A DNA stretch of 55,536 bases from Solimonas aquatica (GTDB lineage Bacteria; Pseudomonadota; Gammaproteobacteria; Nevskiales; Nevskiaceae): NCBI RefSeq assembly GCF_900111015.1, contig NZ_FOFS01000020.1:1-55536 (forward strand). Reading direction: 5' to 3'. Every line of letters begins with the position of its first letter. Position 1 is the stretch's first letter. Positions 36,342 to 46,096 of the stretch are shown piece by piece. Made by a program: the position numbers and the translations under genes. The notes below the pieces were generated by a model that worked only from the letters and a program-made list of their open reading frames with translations, did not search any database and was not told the DNA's origin.

Positions 36342-37229
36342 TCAGGTGGAGAGCAGCCGGTGCGTGAAGACGTCCACCCTGCGGTTGCCGTGCGCGCGCA
36401 GTACCGGTTCGATCTCGCGGTAGACACGGTGATAACGATAAAACGGGACACGCGGGAAAGCGTGATGGATGGAGTGCAGATTCTGGCCCAGCCAGATCCA
36501 TTCGAAGGGCTTGGCCCAGAACGGAACGATCATGCTGCAGGTGTCGACATAGCGACCCTTGCGGTCGTAGGGGTAGTGCGGGCGGTAGGCGAACCAGTAC
36601 ACCGTGAAGTAGGCGCCCAGGGCGTAGCCGCCCAGCACCACCGCCAGGCCCGGCAGCAGCGGCACCTGCGTCAGAAACAGCGCGCGCCAGCCCAGGGCCA
36701 GACCCACTTCGCCGAAGTAGGTCAGCTTCTCGCGGCGCGAGGCCTGCGTGTGCCAGTGGCGGCGGAAGATGTAGCTGATGTGGATGCCCAGCAGGCGCCA
36801 CGGCGCCAGCAGCGCCGGCAGCAGGCCCTCGGCCATGGCGCGGATGTGGTAGTCCGGATCGCGCTGCGCGTCATTGGTGTAGCGGTGATGGTCGATGTGC
36901 TCGATGCGGTGCGTGGTGTGCGGCAGAAAGATCAGCGGCGCGCACAGATGCCCGCAGAGATCGCCGAACCAGGCCAGATGCGAGTTGCGGCCATGGATGT
37001 TGCCGTGCGCGGCTTCGTGCACCGGCGTGTAGGACGCGTAGGTGAACGCGCCCATCAGCAGGATCGCCGCCCACAGGGGCAGCATGCCGTGTGCGAAGGC
37101 CACCAGCGTGGCAATGGCGCCGCTGACCACGACCGCGACCAGCAGCACCGTGGTCCAGGCAAACGCGCCGGTTTGCCGCTGCGCGGCAATCAGCGCCTGG
37201 CGATTGAGTTGTTCCAGACCCGGTTCCAT
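36342..37229 (-). CDS. Membrane fatty acid desaturase/hydroxylase
   Basis: A 295-aa integral membrane di-iron enzyme. Histidine boxes: HEAAH (71-75), HIDHH (111-115) and HSIHH (252-256), spaced as in fatty acid desaturases and beta-carotene hydroxylases. Hydrophobic segments at about 23-48, 52-70, 175-192 and 195-215 span the inner membrane. Substrate is unclear: acyl lipid or carotenoid. It is divergent from an AraC regulator, and tandem 16-bp repeats in the shared 137-bp promoter region suggest control by it. Confidence 0.88.
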   Translation of the reverse strand: MEPGLEQLNRQALIAAQRQTGAFAWTTVLLVAVVVSGAIATLVAFAHGMLPLWAAILLMGAFTYASYTPVHEAAHGNIHGRNSHLAWFGDLCGHLCAPLIFLPHTTHRIEHIDHHRYTNDAQRDPDYHIRAMAEGLLPALLAPWRLLGIHISYIFRRHWHTQASRREKLTYFGEVGLALGWRALFLTQVPLLPGLAVVLGGYALGAYFTVYWFAYRPHYPYDRKGRYVDTCSMIVPFWAKPFEWIWLGQNLHSIHHAFPRVPFYRYHRVYREIEPVLRAHGNRRVDVFTHRLLST

Positions 37230-37312
37230 AAAAGTATGTCCTCTCCCGATGAATTTATGCTTCGGCCGCTATGGCCGGCGGTGCTCAGTAAAACCGCCGC
37301 AGCCGGCGCTGG

Positions 37313-37349
37313 CCTGTCATTAGCGGACGCTGACCTGTCATTTGCGGAC
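37313..37349. promoter_or_regulatory. Tandem 16-bp direct repeats, likely AraC-type operator
   Basis: CCTGTCATTAGCGGAC (37313-37328) and CCTGTCATTTGCGGAC (37334-37349) differ at one base and start 21 bp apart, two DNA turns, the spacing of AraC half-sites. They lie just before the AraC-type gene and 84 bp from the desaturase ATG, placing both genes under likely common control. Confidence 0.65.
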
Positions 37350-37366
37350 AGCGGCAGGAGACGGCG

Positions 37367-38398
37367 ATGAGACAGACGCCAAGTCTGCCGGCGCGCTATT
37401 TCGTGCGGCTGCTGGACATGCTGCGCGAGTCGGGCGTGGACGTGAGCCTGCTGCTGCGCCAGGCCCGCGTCTCGCGTGCGCTGCTGGAGCGCAATGACGG
37501 CATGTTGCCGCTGGATCAGGTGGACCGCCTGCTGGCGCAGGCGGCGCAACTCAGCGGGCGTGACGATCTGGGCTTCGAGCTGGGCCGTTCACTGCGCATC
37601 AGCTCGCACAGCGTGGTGGGCTACGGCATGCTGACCAGCTCCTCGGTGGACGAGGGCCTGCGCTTCCTGGCGCGCTATTTCCGCCTGATCACGCCGGTGC
37701 TGCAGCTGCGTTATCAGCGCAGCCGCGAGCAGCTGCGCCTGCGCTTCACCCCCGCGCTGCCGCTGCGCCACGAGAGCCTGATGGTGCATCTGGAGGCGAC
37801 GCTGCTGGGTGTGCACGGCATCATCCGCGAGCTGCTGGGTGGCAGCCTGCCGCCGCACCGCGTGTACCTGGGCTATCCGGCGCCGCCGCATGCGGCGCGC
37901 TATCGCGAGATCGAGAACGCACAGTGCCAGTTCGGGCACAGCGGTGACGCCGGCTTTCTCATGGTGTTTCCCGCCGCCGGCTTTGCGCGGGTGCCGGCGC
38001 TGGCCGATGCCATTGCCTTCCGCGTGGTGGAGAGCCGCTGCGCGAGCATGCTGCAGAATCTGGTGATCGGGGATCGCATCGCCGACTGGGTGCGGATGAT
38101 GCTGCGTGAAGCCAGTGAAGGCCTGCCTTCGCTCAAGGCCCTGGCGCAGATGCTCAATCTGAGCACGCGCACGCTCAGCCGCCACCTCAAGCGCGAGGGG
38201 CTGGTGTTCCGCGAACTGGTGCGCGAGATCGCGCACGAGAAAGCCTGCCGCCAGCTGGCCGCCGGCCATGCCTCGATCACGCAGATCGCGCTCGACCTGG
38301 GCTATAGCGATGTGGCGAACTTCGCACGCGCGTTTCGCCGCCGCAGCGGCATGAGCCCGAGCCGCTACCGTCGCGGCGCGCCCTCGTCAGAGGCCTGA
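37367..38398 (+). CDS. AraC-family transcriptional regulator
   Basis: A 343-aa regulator. The N-terminal sensor (about 10-200) is of the arabinose_bd type seen in OruR/ArgR-like regulators (LPARYFVRLLDMLRESGVDV, LRISSHSVVGYGMLTSS). The C-terminal AraC DNA-binding domain (about 250-338) holds two helix-turn-helix units: LPSLKALAQMLNLSTRTLSR and ITQIALDLGYSDVANFARAF followed by RRRSGMSPSRYR. The tandem repeats 18-54 bp upstream are its probable operator. Context suggests it controls the divergent desaturase, perhaps in response to a fatty acid. Confidence 0.92.
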   Translation: MRQTPSLPARYFVRLLDMLRESGVDVSLLLRQARVSRALLERNDGMLPLDQVDRLLAQAAQLSGRDDLGFELGRSLRISSHSVVGYGMLTSSSVDEGLRFLARYFRLITPVLQLRYQRSREQLRLRFTPALPLRHESLMVHLEATLLGVHGIIRELLGGSLPPHRVYLGYPAPPHAARYREIENAQCQFGHSGDAGFLMVFPAAGFARVPALADAIAFRVVESRCASMLQNLVIGDRIADWVRMMLREASEGLPSLKALAQMLNLSTRTLSRHLKREGLVFRELVREIAHEKACRQLAAGHASITQIALDLGYSDVANFARAFRRRSGMSPSRYRRGAPSSEA

Positions 38399-38404
38399 GC
38401 GTGC

Positions 38405-39427
38405 TCAGACCAGGCCTTTGGCGCGCAGCTCTTCCTTGAAGTAGGCGTAGAAGATCGGCGCCGCGATCAGGCCCGACAGGCCGAAGGCCGCTTCCATCAC
38501 CAGCATCGCGATCAGCAGCTCCCAGGCGCGGGCATTGATGTGCGAGCCGATGATGCGGGCGTTGAGGAAGTATTCCAGCTTGTGGATGGTCACCAGATAC
38601 AGCAGCGAGATCGAGGCGACCGGCAGCCCCTGGCTGAGGCTGACGATGACGATGGCGGTGTTGGAGATCAGATTGCCGAGAATCGGCAGCAGGCCGAACA
38701 CGAAGGTGATGGCCACCAGGGTCTTGGCCAGCGGCAGATCGATGCCGAACAGCGGCAGCGCCACGTCCAGATACAGCCAGGTGAAGAAGGTGTTGATCGA
38801 CGAGATGGTGAACTGTGCGAACACCACGCGGCGGAAGGACTGCGAGAGGCGCAGGGCATGGGCTTCGAGCAGCGAGGCCAGCGGCCGGTGCAGGCGCCGG
38901 CCGCTGGCTTTCTGCAGCGAGAGCAGGGCGCCGACGATCATGCCCATCAGCACGTGCACGAAGGAGCGCCCGAAGTCGCGTCCGGCCAGCTGCAGCGAGC
39001 CGGCGTGCGTGCGCAGCCAGTCCACCAGCCGCGCCTGCAGCTCGGTGGCATCTTCCGGCACATAGGCCAGCAGGCCTTGCGGCAGGCGTGCGCGGGCGGT
39101 CTCGATGATTTCCGCCATGCGCTGCAACAGCAGCGGGAAGCTCTCGCTGCTGTTGCGCAGGAAGGACACCAGGCCCAGCCCCAAGCCGACCAGCGCGGCG
39201 ATCACCGCGGCGGCGATCAGGCTCACGGCCAGCAGTCGCGGCCAGTCGTGATCGATCACGCCCAGACGCAGGCGGGGGGTGAGCACATTGACCAGTTCGA
39301 ACACCAGCAGTCCCGCCAGCAGCGCGGACAGCAGGCGCAGTTCCAGCACCAGCACTGCAGCGATGATGGCGACGAGCCAGGGCAGCAGCTCGCGCGCACC
39401 GAGTTGGGGAAAAGTGTCGTCGTTCAT
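38405..39427 (-). CDS. AI-2E/PerM-family membrane transporter
   Basis: A 340-aa polytopic inner-membrane protein with about eight hydrophobic segments (for example 16-50, 66-90, 150-170, 206-235, 238-270 and 300-330). The conserved C-terminal block (ITFVFGLLPILGNLISNTAI and a GLSGLIAAPIFYAYFKEEL end) is typical of the AI-2E transporter-like family (TqsA, PerM). The substrate is unknown; family members have been linked to AI-2 export and Na+/H+ antiport. It converges on the AraC gene with a 6-bp gap. Confidence 0.9.
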   Translation of the reverse strand: MNDDTFPQLGARELLPWLVAIIAAVLVLELRLLSALLAGLLVFELVNVLTPRLRLGVIDHDWPRLLAVSLIAAAVIAALVGLGLGLVSFLRNSSESFPLLLQRMAEIIETARARLPQGLLAYVPEDATELQARLVDWLRTHAGSLQLAGRDFGRSFVHVLMGMIVGALLSLQKASGRRLHRPLASLLEAHALRLSQSFRRVVFAQFTISSINTFFTWLYLDVALPLFGIDLPLAKTLVAITFVFGLLPILGNLISNTAIVIVSLSQGLPVASISLLYLVTIHKLEYFLNARIIGSHINARAWELLIAMLVMEAAFGLSGLIAAPIFYAYFKEELRAKGLV

Positions 39428-39472
39428 GGCCGCACATCATAAGGCCGGCGAGGCCCGTGCCGCCGGCCCTGC

Positions 39473-41335
39473 TCAGACACCGTCGGCGAGAATCTCCCCG
39501 GGAGACAGCAGCGGCAGCTGCACGTTGCCGGAAAGCTTGAGTGCCGGCAGCAGCACGTCGCGCGACCAGGTGACGGGATACTGCAGGTGGAAGGCGTAGA
39601 TCAGCAGCGCCACCTGCTCGCCCGGCGCCAGGCGCTCGGCGATGCCGGTCATGTCCAGATCATGCTGACCGAAGCCGCGCACCGGCGTGAGCTGGTCATC
39701 GACGATGTCCCAGCGCGTCTGCCCCGGCGGGCGGTGGCCGATGGCGAAGAACAGGATCGGATCGCAGCCCAGCTGCACGGTGGTGCTGGCGCAGTTGTCC
39801 TGGGTCAGGCTGCTCAGGGCCTGCAGATCGACGCTCAGCTTGGGGATGCCGGCCAGCACCGCGCCGGATTCGGGCACGGTGTACAGCGTCTGGTCGGCGA
39901 GCAGCAGGCTGTCGCGCACGCCATTGCCCAGCAGTGAACCCACCACGCCCAGCAGGCTGTTGAGCTGCGGTGTGCTGGCGTCGATGGCGAAGCTGCTGCC
40001 GCCCTCCTTGATGCTGGCGGTGCGGATGGCATCGCCCTCGGCCAGGCTCAGGCAGAAGTCGTTGCCGGTACTCAGCGCGGCCGCGATGGCGCCGCTGCGG
40101 CCCTGCAGCTTCTCCTCGAACCAGGCGAACTGCACCTGATCCAGATCCAGGCTGCCGCAGCTGCGCGAGCCGCTGGCGTCCTGAAAGCCGGGCACGGTGA
40201 GCGCGGCGTAGAAGGGGTCGAGCGCGTGCTCCAGGCCCAGGGTCTCCACCGACAGCGGCAGGATGTGGCCGGACTGGTGCGTGAGCAGGCGCACGTCGCC
40301 GCCCAGGGCCTTCAGGCACTGGTAGTTGTGATAGCCATCATTGAAGTTGAACAGGGTGTCGCGAAAGCCCTGCGTGAGCAGCACGTCGGCGGCGGGCGGC
40401 AGGTTCGGCGCAAAGTCCAGGGTGTCGGGCGTGGCGAAGCGGAAATCCTGCGCCGCCACGTTCTGTCCCTCGCAGAAGTAGCGCAGGCTGTGATAGGCCA
40501 TGAAGCTCTTGCCGCTGTCGCTGAAGTGATTGCCGATGACGGCATCGAGCAGAATCTCGTACAGCGCCGGGTCCTGCCGCAGCTGGCCGCGCTGCACCAG
40601 CTCCAGAACCTTGCCCACCGCCTGCAGCGGCGAGGTGCTGCCGGTGAGCAGGCCGATCAGCGGCAGCTCGCCGCCCGCGATCAGGGCCAGTCCCCAGCCG
40701 GACTTGACCACGTCATTGGGGTCCAGCGAGTAGTTGAGATCATGCGGCGTGATGTCCGGCGCCAGCACCCGCAGACGGTGCCGGGGATCGGCGGCGTAGA
40801 GCAGCAGCTGATACATGCCGCCATAGGAGCCGCCGTAGGAGCCGACCATCATCTCGCCATTGCCGCGGCGGCGCAGGCCCGGCAGGTTTTCCGCCCAGTC
40901 CAGCACCGCGATCAGATCGTAGCCATCGTAATCGGGGTCCATCACCCGCACCGTGCCGCTGGATTCGCCGAACCCGCGCTCATCGATGGAGATGACGTAG
41001 TAGCCGGCGTCGATCAGCTTCTGGATGAAGGCATCAGGCGTGGTCTTGCGCGAGCCGCCGTAACCATGACCCTGCAGCACCAGCGGATAGGTCTTGCCGG
41101 CTTCGAGCCGGGTCGGCTCGAAGACCTGCACCACGATGGTGTCGCCGGTCCTGGCGACCGGAATCTCCTGGCGGTAGATGGTGCCGGCGCGGGTCTGGGT
41201 GAGGGCCACGCGCGGCGCGCTGGCGCCGTCCACGGGCGCGCTGCTGTTGCCGAGCCCGCAGGCCGACAGCAGCAGCACGCCGCACAGCAGAACCGCGCGG
41301 GCGCCGAGCCTGCACATCGCCTGAGATGATTTCAT
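39473..41335 (-). CDS. S15/CocE-type serine hydrolase lipoprotein
   Basis: A 620-aa exported hydrolase. The signal peptide ends in a lipobox (LLLSAC, Cys26). The alpha/beta hydrolase core shows LVLQGHGYGGSRKT, DERGFGESSG and the nucleophile elbow VGSYGGSYGGMYQ, as in X-Pro dipeptidyl-peptidase S15 and CocE-type enzymes; a His in THQSGHILP may complete the triad. A beta-rich C-terminal region follows. Substrate, peptide or ester, is unknown. The ATG at 41335 was chosen because it gives the lipoprotein signal; the frame stays open 113 codons upstream without support. Confidence 0.85.
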   Translation of the reverse strand: MKSSQAMCRLGARAVLLCGVLLLSACGLGNSSAPVDGASAPRVALTQTRAGTIYRQEIPVARTGDTIVVQVFEPTRLEAGKTYPLVLQGHGYGGSRKTTPDAFIQKLIDAGYYVISIDERGFGESSGTVRVMDPDYDGYDLIAVLDWAENLPGLRRRGNGEMMVGSYGGSYGGMYQLLLYAADPRHRLRVLAPDITPHDLNYSLDPNDVVKSGWGLALIAGGELPLIGLLTGSTSPLQAVGKVLELVQRGQLRQDPALYEILLDAVIGNHFSDSGKSFMAYHSLRYFCEGQNVAAQDFRFATPDTLDFAPNLPPAADVLLTQGFRDTLFNFNDGYHNYQCLKALGGDVRLLTHQSGHILPLSVETLGLEHALDPFYAALTVPGFQDASGSRSCGSLDLDQVQFAWFEEKLQGRSGAIAAALSTGNDFCLSLAEGDAIRTASIKEGGSSFAIDASTPQLNSLLGVVGSLLGNGVRDSLLLADQTLYTVPESGAVLAGIPKLSVDLQALSSLTQDNCASTTVQLGCDPILFFAIGHRPPGQTRWDIVDDQLTPVRGFGQHDLDMTGIAERLAPGEQVALLIYAFHLQYPVTWSRDVLLPALKLSGNVQLPLLSPGEILADGV

Positions 41336-41413
41336 GACGCTTTCCCCATCGCTCTGGCACCATCGCGGTGCAGTTTTCATTGTCCGGACATTATCGCAGG
41401 GAGCCTGTCGGGC

Positions 41414-42469
41414 TTGATACGCAAAGCGCTGGTAATGATCACTCTGAGCCTGGGCCTGGGCGGCTGTGCCAGCGCCGCGTACTACGCGCAGGCCGTGGCC
41501 GGGCAGTGGCAGGTGCTGCGCGACCGCCAGGATCTGGCCACGCTGATCGCCAGTCCCGACACCGGGCCGCGCCTGAAGCAGCGGCTGCAGGCGGTGCTTG
41601 AGGCGCGCGACTGGGTGGTGCAGGCCCTGGACCTGCCGGACAACGGCAGCTATCGCCGCTATGTGGACCTGCACCGCGACTATGTGGTCTGGAATGTCTA
41701 CGCCACGCCCGAGTTGTCCTTGTCACCGCTGCAGCACTGTTTCCCCGTCGCCGGCTGCGTGGCTTATCAGGGCTGGTATCAGGAGCCGGCCGCGCGGGCC
41801 CAGGCGCGGGCGCTGGCGGCGCAGGGTTACGACGTGGCGCTGGGCGGCGTGCCGGCGTATTCGACGCTGGGCTGGTTCGATGATCCGCTGATGAGCCCGA
41901 TGCTGCGCTGGGACGACGCGACCCTGATCGAGACGCTGATCCACGAGCTGGCGCATCAGAAGCTCTACGTGCCGGGCGACACGGCCTTCAACGAGAGCTT
42001 CGCCGAATTCGTCGGACAGGAAGGCCTGCGTCAGTACCGCCGGCTGCATCCGGACTTGCCCGGCAATGCGTCTCTGGAGCGGCGACGCCGCGAGTTCACG
42101 CAGCGGGTGCTGGCGCGCCGCGCGCAGCTGGCAACGCTCTATGCCTCGGCGCTGAGTGAGCCCCTGCAGCGCGTGCTCAAGGCCGAGACCCTGCAGGGCC
42201 TGCAGCGCGACTATCAGCAGCTGCGTGAGGGTGACTGGCAGGGGCAGGGACCTTACGACGCCTGGTTTGCCGAGGCGCCGCTGAACAATGCGCGCCTGCT
42301 GCCTTTCGGTCTCTACGACGCCGGCGTGCCGGCCTTCGCGGCGCTGTACGCGCAGAGCGGGGGCGAATGGCCGCGCTTCTACGCGCGCGCCGCGCAGCTG
42401 GCCCGCCTGCCGGCGGCGCAGCGCGCGCAGGCCCTGCGCCAGCTCGCGGCAGGCGCCGGATTGCCCTGA
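41414..42469 (+). CDS. Putative zinc aminopeptidase lipoprotein (PF10023 type)
   Basis: A 351-aa exported protein; a signal peptide with lipobox LGGC (Cys18) anchors it to a membrane. The zinc motif HELAHQ (His177, Glu178, His181) with a downstream NESFAEFVG (Glu194/Glu198 region) identifies the predicted aminopeptidase family. TTG at 41414 follows AGGGAG at usable distance; an ATG at 41435 is possible but would shorten the signal. Divergent from the S15-type hydrolase gene across 78 bp, so both may serve peptide breakdown in the envelope. Confidence 0.82.
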   Translation: MIRKALVMITLSLGLGGCASAAYYAQAVAGQWQVLRDRQDLATLIASPDTGPRLKQRLQAVLEARDWVVQALDLPDNGSYRRYVDLHRDYVVWNVYATPELSLSPLQHCFPVAGCVAYQGWYQEPAARAQARALAAQGYDVALGGVPAYSTLGWFDDPLMSPMLRWDDATLIETLIHELAHQKLYVPGDTAFNESFAEFVGQEGLRQYRRLHPDLPGNASLERRRREFTQRVLARRAQLATLYASALSEPLQRVLKAETLQGLQRDYQQLREGDWQGQGPYDAWFAEAPLNNARLLPFGLYDAGVPAFAALYAQSGGEWPRFYARAAQLARLPAAQRAQALRQLAAGAGLP

Positions 42470-42558
42470 GCGCGGCGGGCGCCGCCGGCCAGCCGGTGCC
42501 TCGCGGTTTTCGGTATCCTTCGCCGGTTTCAGCGAGCCCCAAGGCGCAGTCACCGATC

Positions 42559-43935
42559 ATGCAGCTTCATAACACTCTCACCGGCAGCAAGCAGGAATTC
42601 GTACCGCTGGATGCGCAGCGCATCACCATGTATGTCTGCGGGCCCACGGTCTACAGCTACGCGCACATCGGCAATGCGCGCCCGGCGGTGGTGTTCGACG
42701 TGCTGGCGCGCCTGCTGCGCCGCCGTTATCCGCAGGTGGTGTACGTACGCAACATCACCGACATCGACGACAAGATCAACGCCGCCGCCGCCAAGGAAGG
42801 CGTGGACATCCGCGTGATCACCGACCGCTATGCCGCGATCTATCACGAGGACATGGCGGCGCTGGGCGTGCTGCCGCCGGATCATGCGCCGCGCGTCACC
42901 GAGCATCTGCCGCAGATCATCGCCATGATCGAGCGTCTGATCGCCAGCGGCCACGCCTACGAGGCGCAGGGCCATGTGCTGTTCCATACCCAGAGCTTCA
43001 AGGACTACGGCCAGCTCTCCGGCCGCGACGAGCAGGCACTGATGGCCGGCGCGCGCGTGGAAGTGGCGCCGTACAAGAAGCACGCCGGCGACTTCGTGCT
43101 GTGGAAGCCGTCCAGCGCGGATCAGCCCGGCTGGGATTCGCCCTGGGGGCGCGGCCGTCCCGGCTGGCACATCGAATGCTCGGCGATGGCCGAGGCGCTG
43201 CTGGGCGAGACCATCGACATCCACGGCGGCGGCCACGATCTGATCTTCCCGCACCACGAAAACGAAATTGCGCAGAGCACCTGCGCGCACGGCGGCAAGA
43301 CCTTCGCGCGCTACTGGCTGCACAACGGCTTTCTCAACGTGGACAGCCAGAAGATGTCCAAGTCCATCGGCAATGTGCTGCTGGTGCATGAGCTGCTCAA
43401 GCAGATGCCGGGCGAGGTGATCCGTCTGGTGCTGCTCACCGGCCATTACCGCCAGCCCATCGACTGGACCGAGGAAGTGATCGGCGAGTCGCGCAAGAAG
43501 CTGGACCGTCTCTACGGCGCGCTGCGCGAGCTGGGCGATGTCGCGCCCGCCGCCGGCGTGCGCGCGCCGGCATCCTTCATCGCGGCGCTGGAAGACGATC
43601 TCAACACGCCGATGGCGCTGGCCGAGCTGTTCGAGCTGGCGCGCGCGGCGAACAAGGCCAGCGATGCCGCCGAGAAGGCGCGGCTCAAGGCGCAGATGCT
43701 GGATGCCGGCGCGCTGCTGGGCCTGCTGCAGAGCACGCCGCAGGACTGGTTCGCGCAGGCGCCGGCGGCTGCCGGTGCGCCGGAGGCCGCCGAGATCGAA
43801 GCGCAGCTGGCCGCGCGCGCCGATGCCCGCAAGAACAAGCAGTGGGCGGAATCCGACCGCATCCGCGATGAACTCAAGGCGCGCGGCGTGCTGGTGGAAG
43901 ATTCCAAGGATGGCCAGCGCTGGCGGTATCTCTGA
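42559..43935 (+). CDS. cysS: Cysteinyl-tRNA synthetase
   Basis: A 458-aa class I synthetase that charges tRNA-Cys. It has the zinc ligand Cys27 ([18 protein letters not shown], including the HIGN signature), the zinc-site [20 protein letters not shown] segment with the HHENE motif after it, and KMSKS ([10 protein letters not shown]). The anticodon-binding helical part is C-terminal. ATG 42559 matches the family start; the frame stays open upstream into the previous gene but without homology. A roughly 700-bp palindromic repeat follows it. Confidence 0.97.
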   Translation: MQLHNTLTGSKQEFVPLDAQRITMYVCGPTVYSYAHIGNARPAVVFDVLARLLRRRYPQVVYVRNITDIDDKINAAAAKEGVDIRVITDRYAAIYHEDMAALGVLPPDHAPRVTEHLPQIIAMIERLIASGHAYEAQGHVLFHTQSFKDYGQLSGRDEQALMAGARVEVAPYKKHAGDFVLWKPSSADQPGWDSPWGRGRPGWHIECSAMAEALLGETIDIHGGGHDLIFPHHENEIAQSTCAHGGKTFARYWLHNGFLNVDSQKMSKSIGNVLLVHELLKQMPGEVIRLVLLTGHYRQPIDWTEEVIGESRKKLDRLYGALRELGDVAPAAGVRAPASFIAALEDDLNTPMALAELFELARAANKASDAAEKARLKAQMLDAGALLGLLQSTPQDWFAQAPAAAGAPEAAEIEAQLAARADARKNKQWAESDRIRDELKARGVLVEDSKDGQRWRYL

Positions 43936-43957
43936 GCGTTCGCGCACGTCCATCGCA

Positions 43958-44660
43958 GGACGGGTTAGGCGCGTGAGTGCCGTGGCCCGCCAGGGCCTTG
44001 CTGGTTGTTGCTTGGTTTGTTTGCTGATCTGGCCTTGGTTTCGTGCGCCCTCCGGCGCCCGAGGTACTTCTCTTTGCTCGTGCAAAGAGAAGTACCCAAG
44101 AGAAAGCACGCCCTACGCCTCGCATCCGTCGCCGCTGTCGCGGCGGCGGAAGCCTGCGCTGCTCACGTGCTCGGGGCCGTCGCATACAGGCCCTCCATGG
44201 CCTGTATGCAACTGAATCGAACATCCTGTTCGATTCTCCCCTGCGCTCGCTGCGCTGCTCGGTGCGAGGCAAAGGGGGGTAGGGCAAAAGCAACAGCGCA
44301 GCGACGCTTCGCGCGCGAAGCTGCTGTGGCTTTTGACTTTGGGGTCCCCGTCTCTGGCGCTGAGCTGTGCGGCGAGCGCAGGGGAGAGCTGCCCAGGAAG
44401 GGCAGCTCAGTTGCAGCCGCGCCATGGATGGCGCGTCTGCAACGGCCCCGAGCACGTTGCACAGCGAAGGCACCGGCGCAGCCGGCGCCAGAGCCGGGGT
44501 GTGCTTTCTCTTGCTTACTTCTCTTTGCACAAGCAAAGAGAAGTGAGTCGGCCGCCGGAGGGCGGACGAACGAGGCAATAGATCGAGAGATACCCCAAGC
44601 AACAAACGGTAAAGCTCTGGCGGGTTACGGCGCTATCGCGCCTAACCCGCCCTACGAGTG
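43958..44660. repeat. Palindromic repeat of about 700 bp (two inverted diverged copies)
   Basis: This gene-free stretch is made of two copies of one element facing each other, centred near 44313. Shared blocks include GTTGTTGCTTGG, CGCCCTCCGGCG, ACTTCTCTTTGC, GCAAAGAGAAGTA, AAGAGAAAGCAC, GTGCTCGGGGCCGT and TCTCCCCTGCGCTCGC (left on plus, right on minus). Within each copy, ACTTCTCTTTGC...GCAAAGAGAAGT is itself a hairpin. The outer ends carry a GGGTTAGGCGC motif. No coding capacity is convincing. Confidence 0.75.
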
Positions 44661-44710
44661 AGTGCGCGTGGCAGGCAGCAGCCACATGACTGCACGAGAT
44701 GCAGCCCAAG

Positions 44711-44741
44711 AAAAAGGCCGCGCTCCTGCGAGTGCGGCCTT
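44711..44741 (-). terminator. Terminator of the thiolase gene
   Basis: The minus strand has AAGGCCGCACT, a 6-nt loop and AGCGCGGCCTT followed by TTTCTTGG, 26 bp after the thiolase stop. Strong stem with one mismatch and a short U-tract: a typical intrinsic terminator. Confidence 0.8.
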
Positions 44742-44766
44742 GCGTCCGTCTTCAGCGCGGCGCGCC

Positions 44767-45951
44767 TCAGATCATTTCCACCGCCAGCGCCACCGCTTCA
44801 CCGCCACCGATGCACAGCGAGGCGATGCCGCGCTTGCCGCCGGTCTTGCGCAGCGCGCCGATCAGGGTGGTGAGGATGCGCGCGCCGGAGGCGCCGATGG
44901 GGTGGCCCAGGGCGCAGGCGCCGCCGTGCACATTGACGCGCTCGGCCGGCAGCTTGTGGTCCACCATCGAAGCCATGGTCACGCAGGCGAAGGCTTCATT
45001 GATTTCCCAGAGATCCACGCCGGCCGCGGTCCAGCCGATCTTGCCGAGCAGATTGCTGATCGCATACACCGGCGCGATGGTGAATTCCGAAGGCAGACGC
45101 GAATGCGTGGCATGGCCGACCACGCGCGCCAGCGGCTTGATGCCGCGCTTCTCGGCCTGCGACAGCCGCATCAGCAGCAGCGCCGAGGCGCCGTCGGAGA
45201 TGGAGCTGGCATTGGCGGCGGTCACCGTGCCGTCCTTCTTGAAGGCGGGCTTGAGCGAGGGAATCTTCTCGGGGCTGGCCTTGAACGGCTGCTCGTCGCG
45301 GCTGATGGTTTCCGAGCCCTTGCGGCCCTGCACTTCCACCGGCACCACTTCGAAGTCGAAGCTGCCGTCCTCGTTGGCCTTCTTGGCGCGCGACAGCGAG
45401 CTCAGCGCGAACTCATCCTGCATCTGACGGGTGAAGCCGTAGCGCTCCACGCAGCGCTCCGCGAACAGGCCCATGGGCGTGCGCTTCTCGTAGGCGTCTT
45501 CCAGGCCGTCGAGCGCCATGTGGTCCAGCACCTCGCCGTGGCCGAAGCGGTAGCCGCCGCGCGCCTTGGGCAGCAGGTAAGGCGCGTTGCTCATGCTCTC
45601 CATGCCGCCGGCCAGCACGATCTCGGCCGATTCGGCCTTGATCAGGTCATTGGCCAGCATCACGGCCTTCAGGCCCGAGCCGCAGACCTTGTTGATGGTG
45701 GTGGCGCCTGCGGCATCCGGCAGGCCGGCGCCGCGCACGGCCTGACGCGCCGGCGCCTGGCCCAGACCGGCCGGCAGCACGCAGCCCATGATCACTTCCT
45801 GCACGTCTTCGGGCTTGACGCCACCGCGCTGCACGGCGGCCGCCAGCGCGATGCTGCCCAGCTGCGTGCCCGGGATGCCGGCGAACATGCCCTGCAGGCC
45901 GCCGATGGGGGTGCGCACGGCGGAAGTGATGACAATGGGATCCTGGCTCAT
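44767..45951 (-). CDS. Acetyl-CoA acyltransferase (thiolase)
   Basis: A 394-aa thiolase. The nucleophile is Cys90 (INKVCGSGLKAVMLA); the catalytic His lies in GGACALGHPIGASGARI, and the second Cys in IASLCIGGGEAVA. NEAFA is also present. Such enzymes either join two acetyl-CoA (biosynthetic) or split 3-ketoacyl-CoA (beta-oxidation); sequence similarity to acetyl-CoA C-acetyltransferases seems stronger, but neighbours do not help. ATG 45951 (MSQDPIVITSAVRTPIGG) matches the family start. Single gene with its own terminator. Confidence 0.93.
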   Translation of the reverse strand: MSQDPIVITSAVRTPIGGLQGMFAGIPGTQLGSIALAAAVQRGGVKPEDVQEVIMGCVLPAGLGQAPARQAVRGAGLPDAAGATTINKVCGSGLKAVMLANDLIKAESAEIVLAGGMESMSNAPYLLPKARGGYRFGHGEVLDHMALDGLEDAYEKRTPMGLFAERCVERYGFTRQMQDEFALSSLSRAKKANEDGSFDFEVVPVEVQGRKGSETISRDEQPFKASPEKIPSLKPAFKKDGTVTAANASSISDGASALLLMRLSQAEKRGIKPLARVVGHATHSRLPSEFTIAPVYAISNLLGKIGWTAAGVDLWEINEAFACVTMASMVDHKLPAERVNVHGGACALGHPIGASGARILTTLIGALRKTGGKRGIASLCIGGGEAVALAVEMI

Positions 45952-46096
45952 GATGTCTGGTCCGAAAGTAATGAGGGGCACCTGCCATTATCGCATCCTC
46001 GGGCATCGGTAAAATCAGCGGCATGAAACCTCATGCGCACACAGTCTGTTTCGTATCCGTATGCAAGGCCCGTCGGCGACGCGGGAGCTGCGGCCC

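Noticed and set aside
44005-44661. Frames of up to 243 codons in the palindromic region after cysS
   Set aside because: Both strands give similar Arg/Ala-rich strings because the region is an inverted repeat; no domain, start signal or plausible protein.
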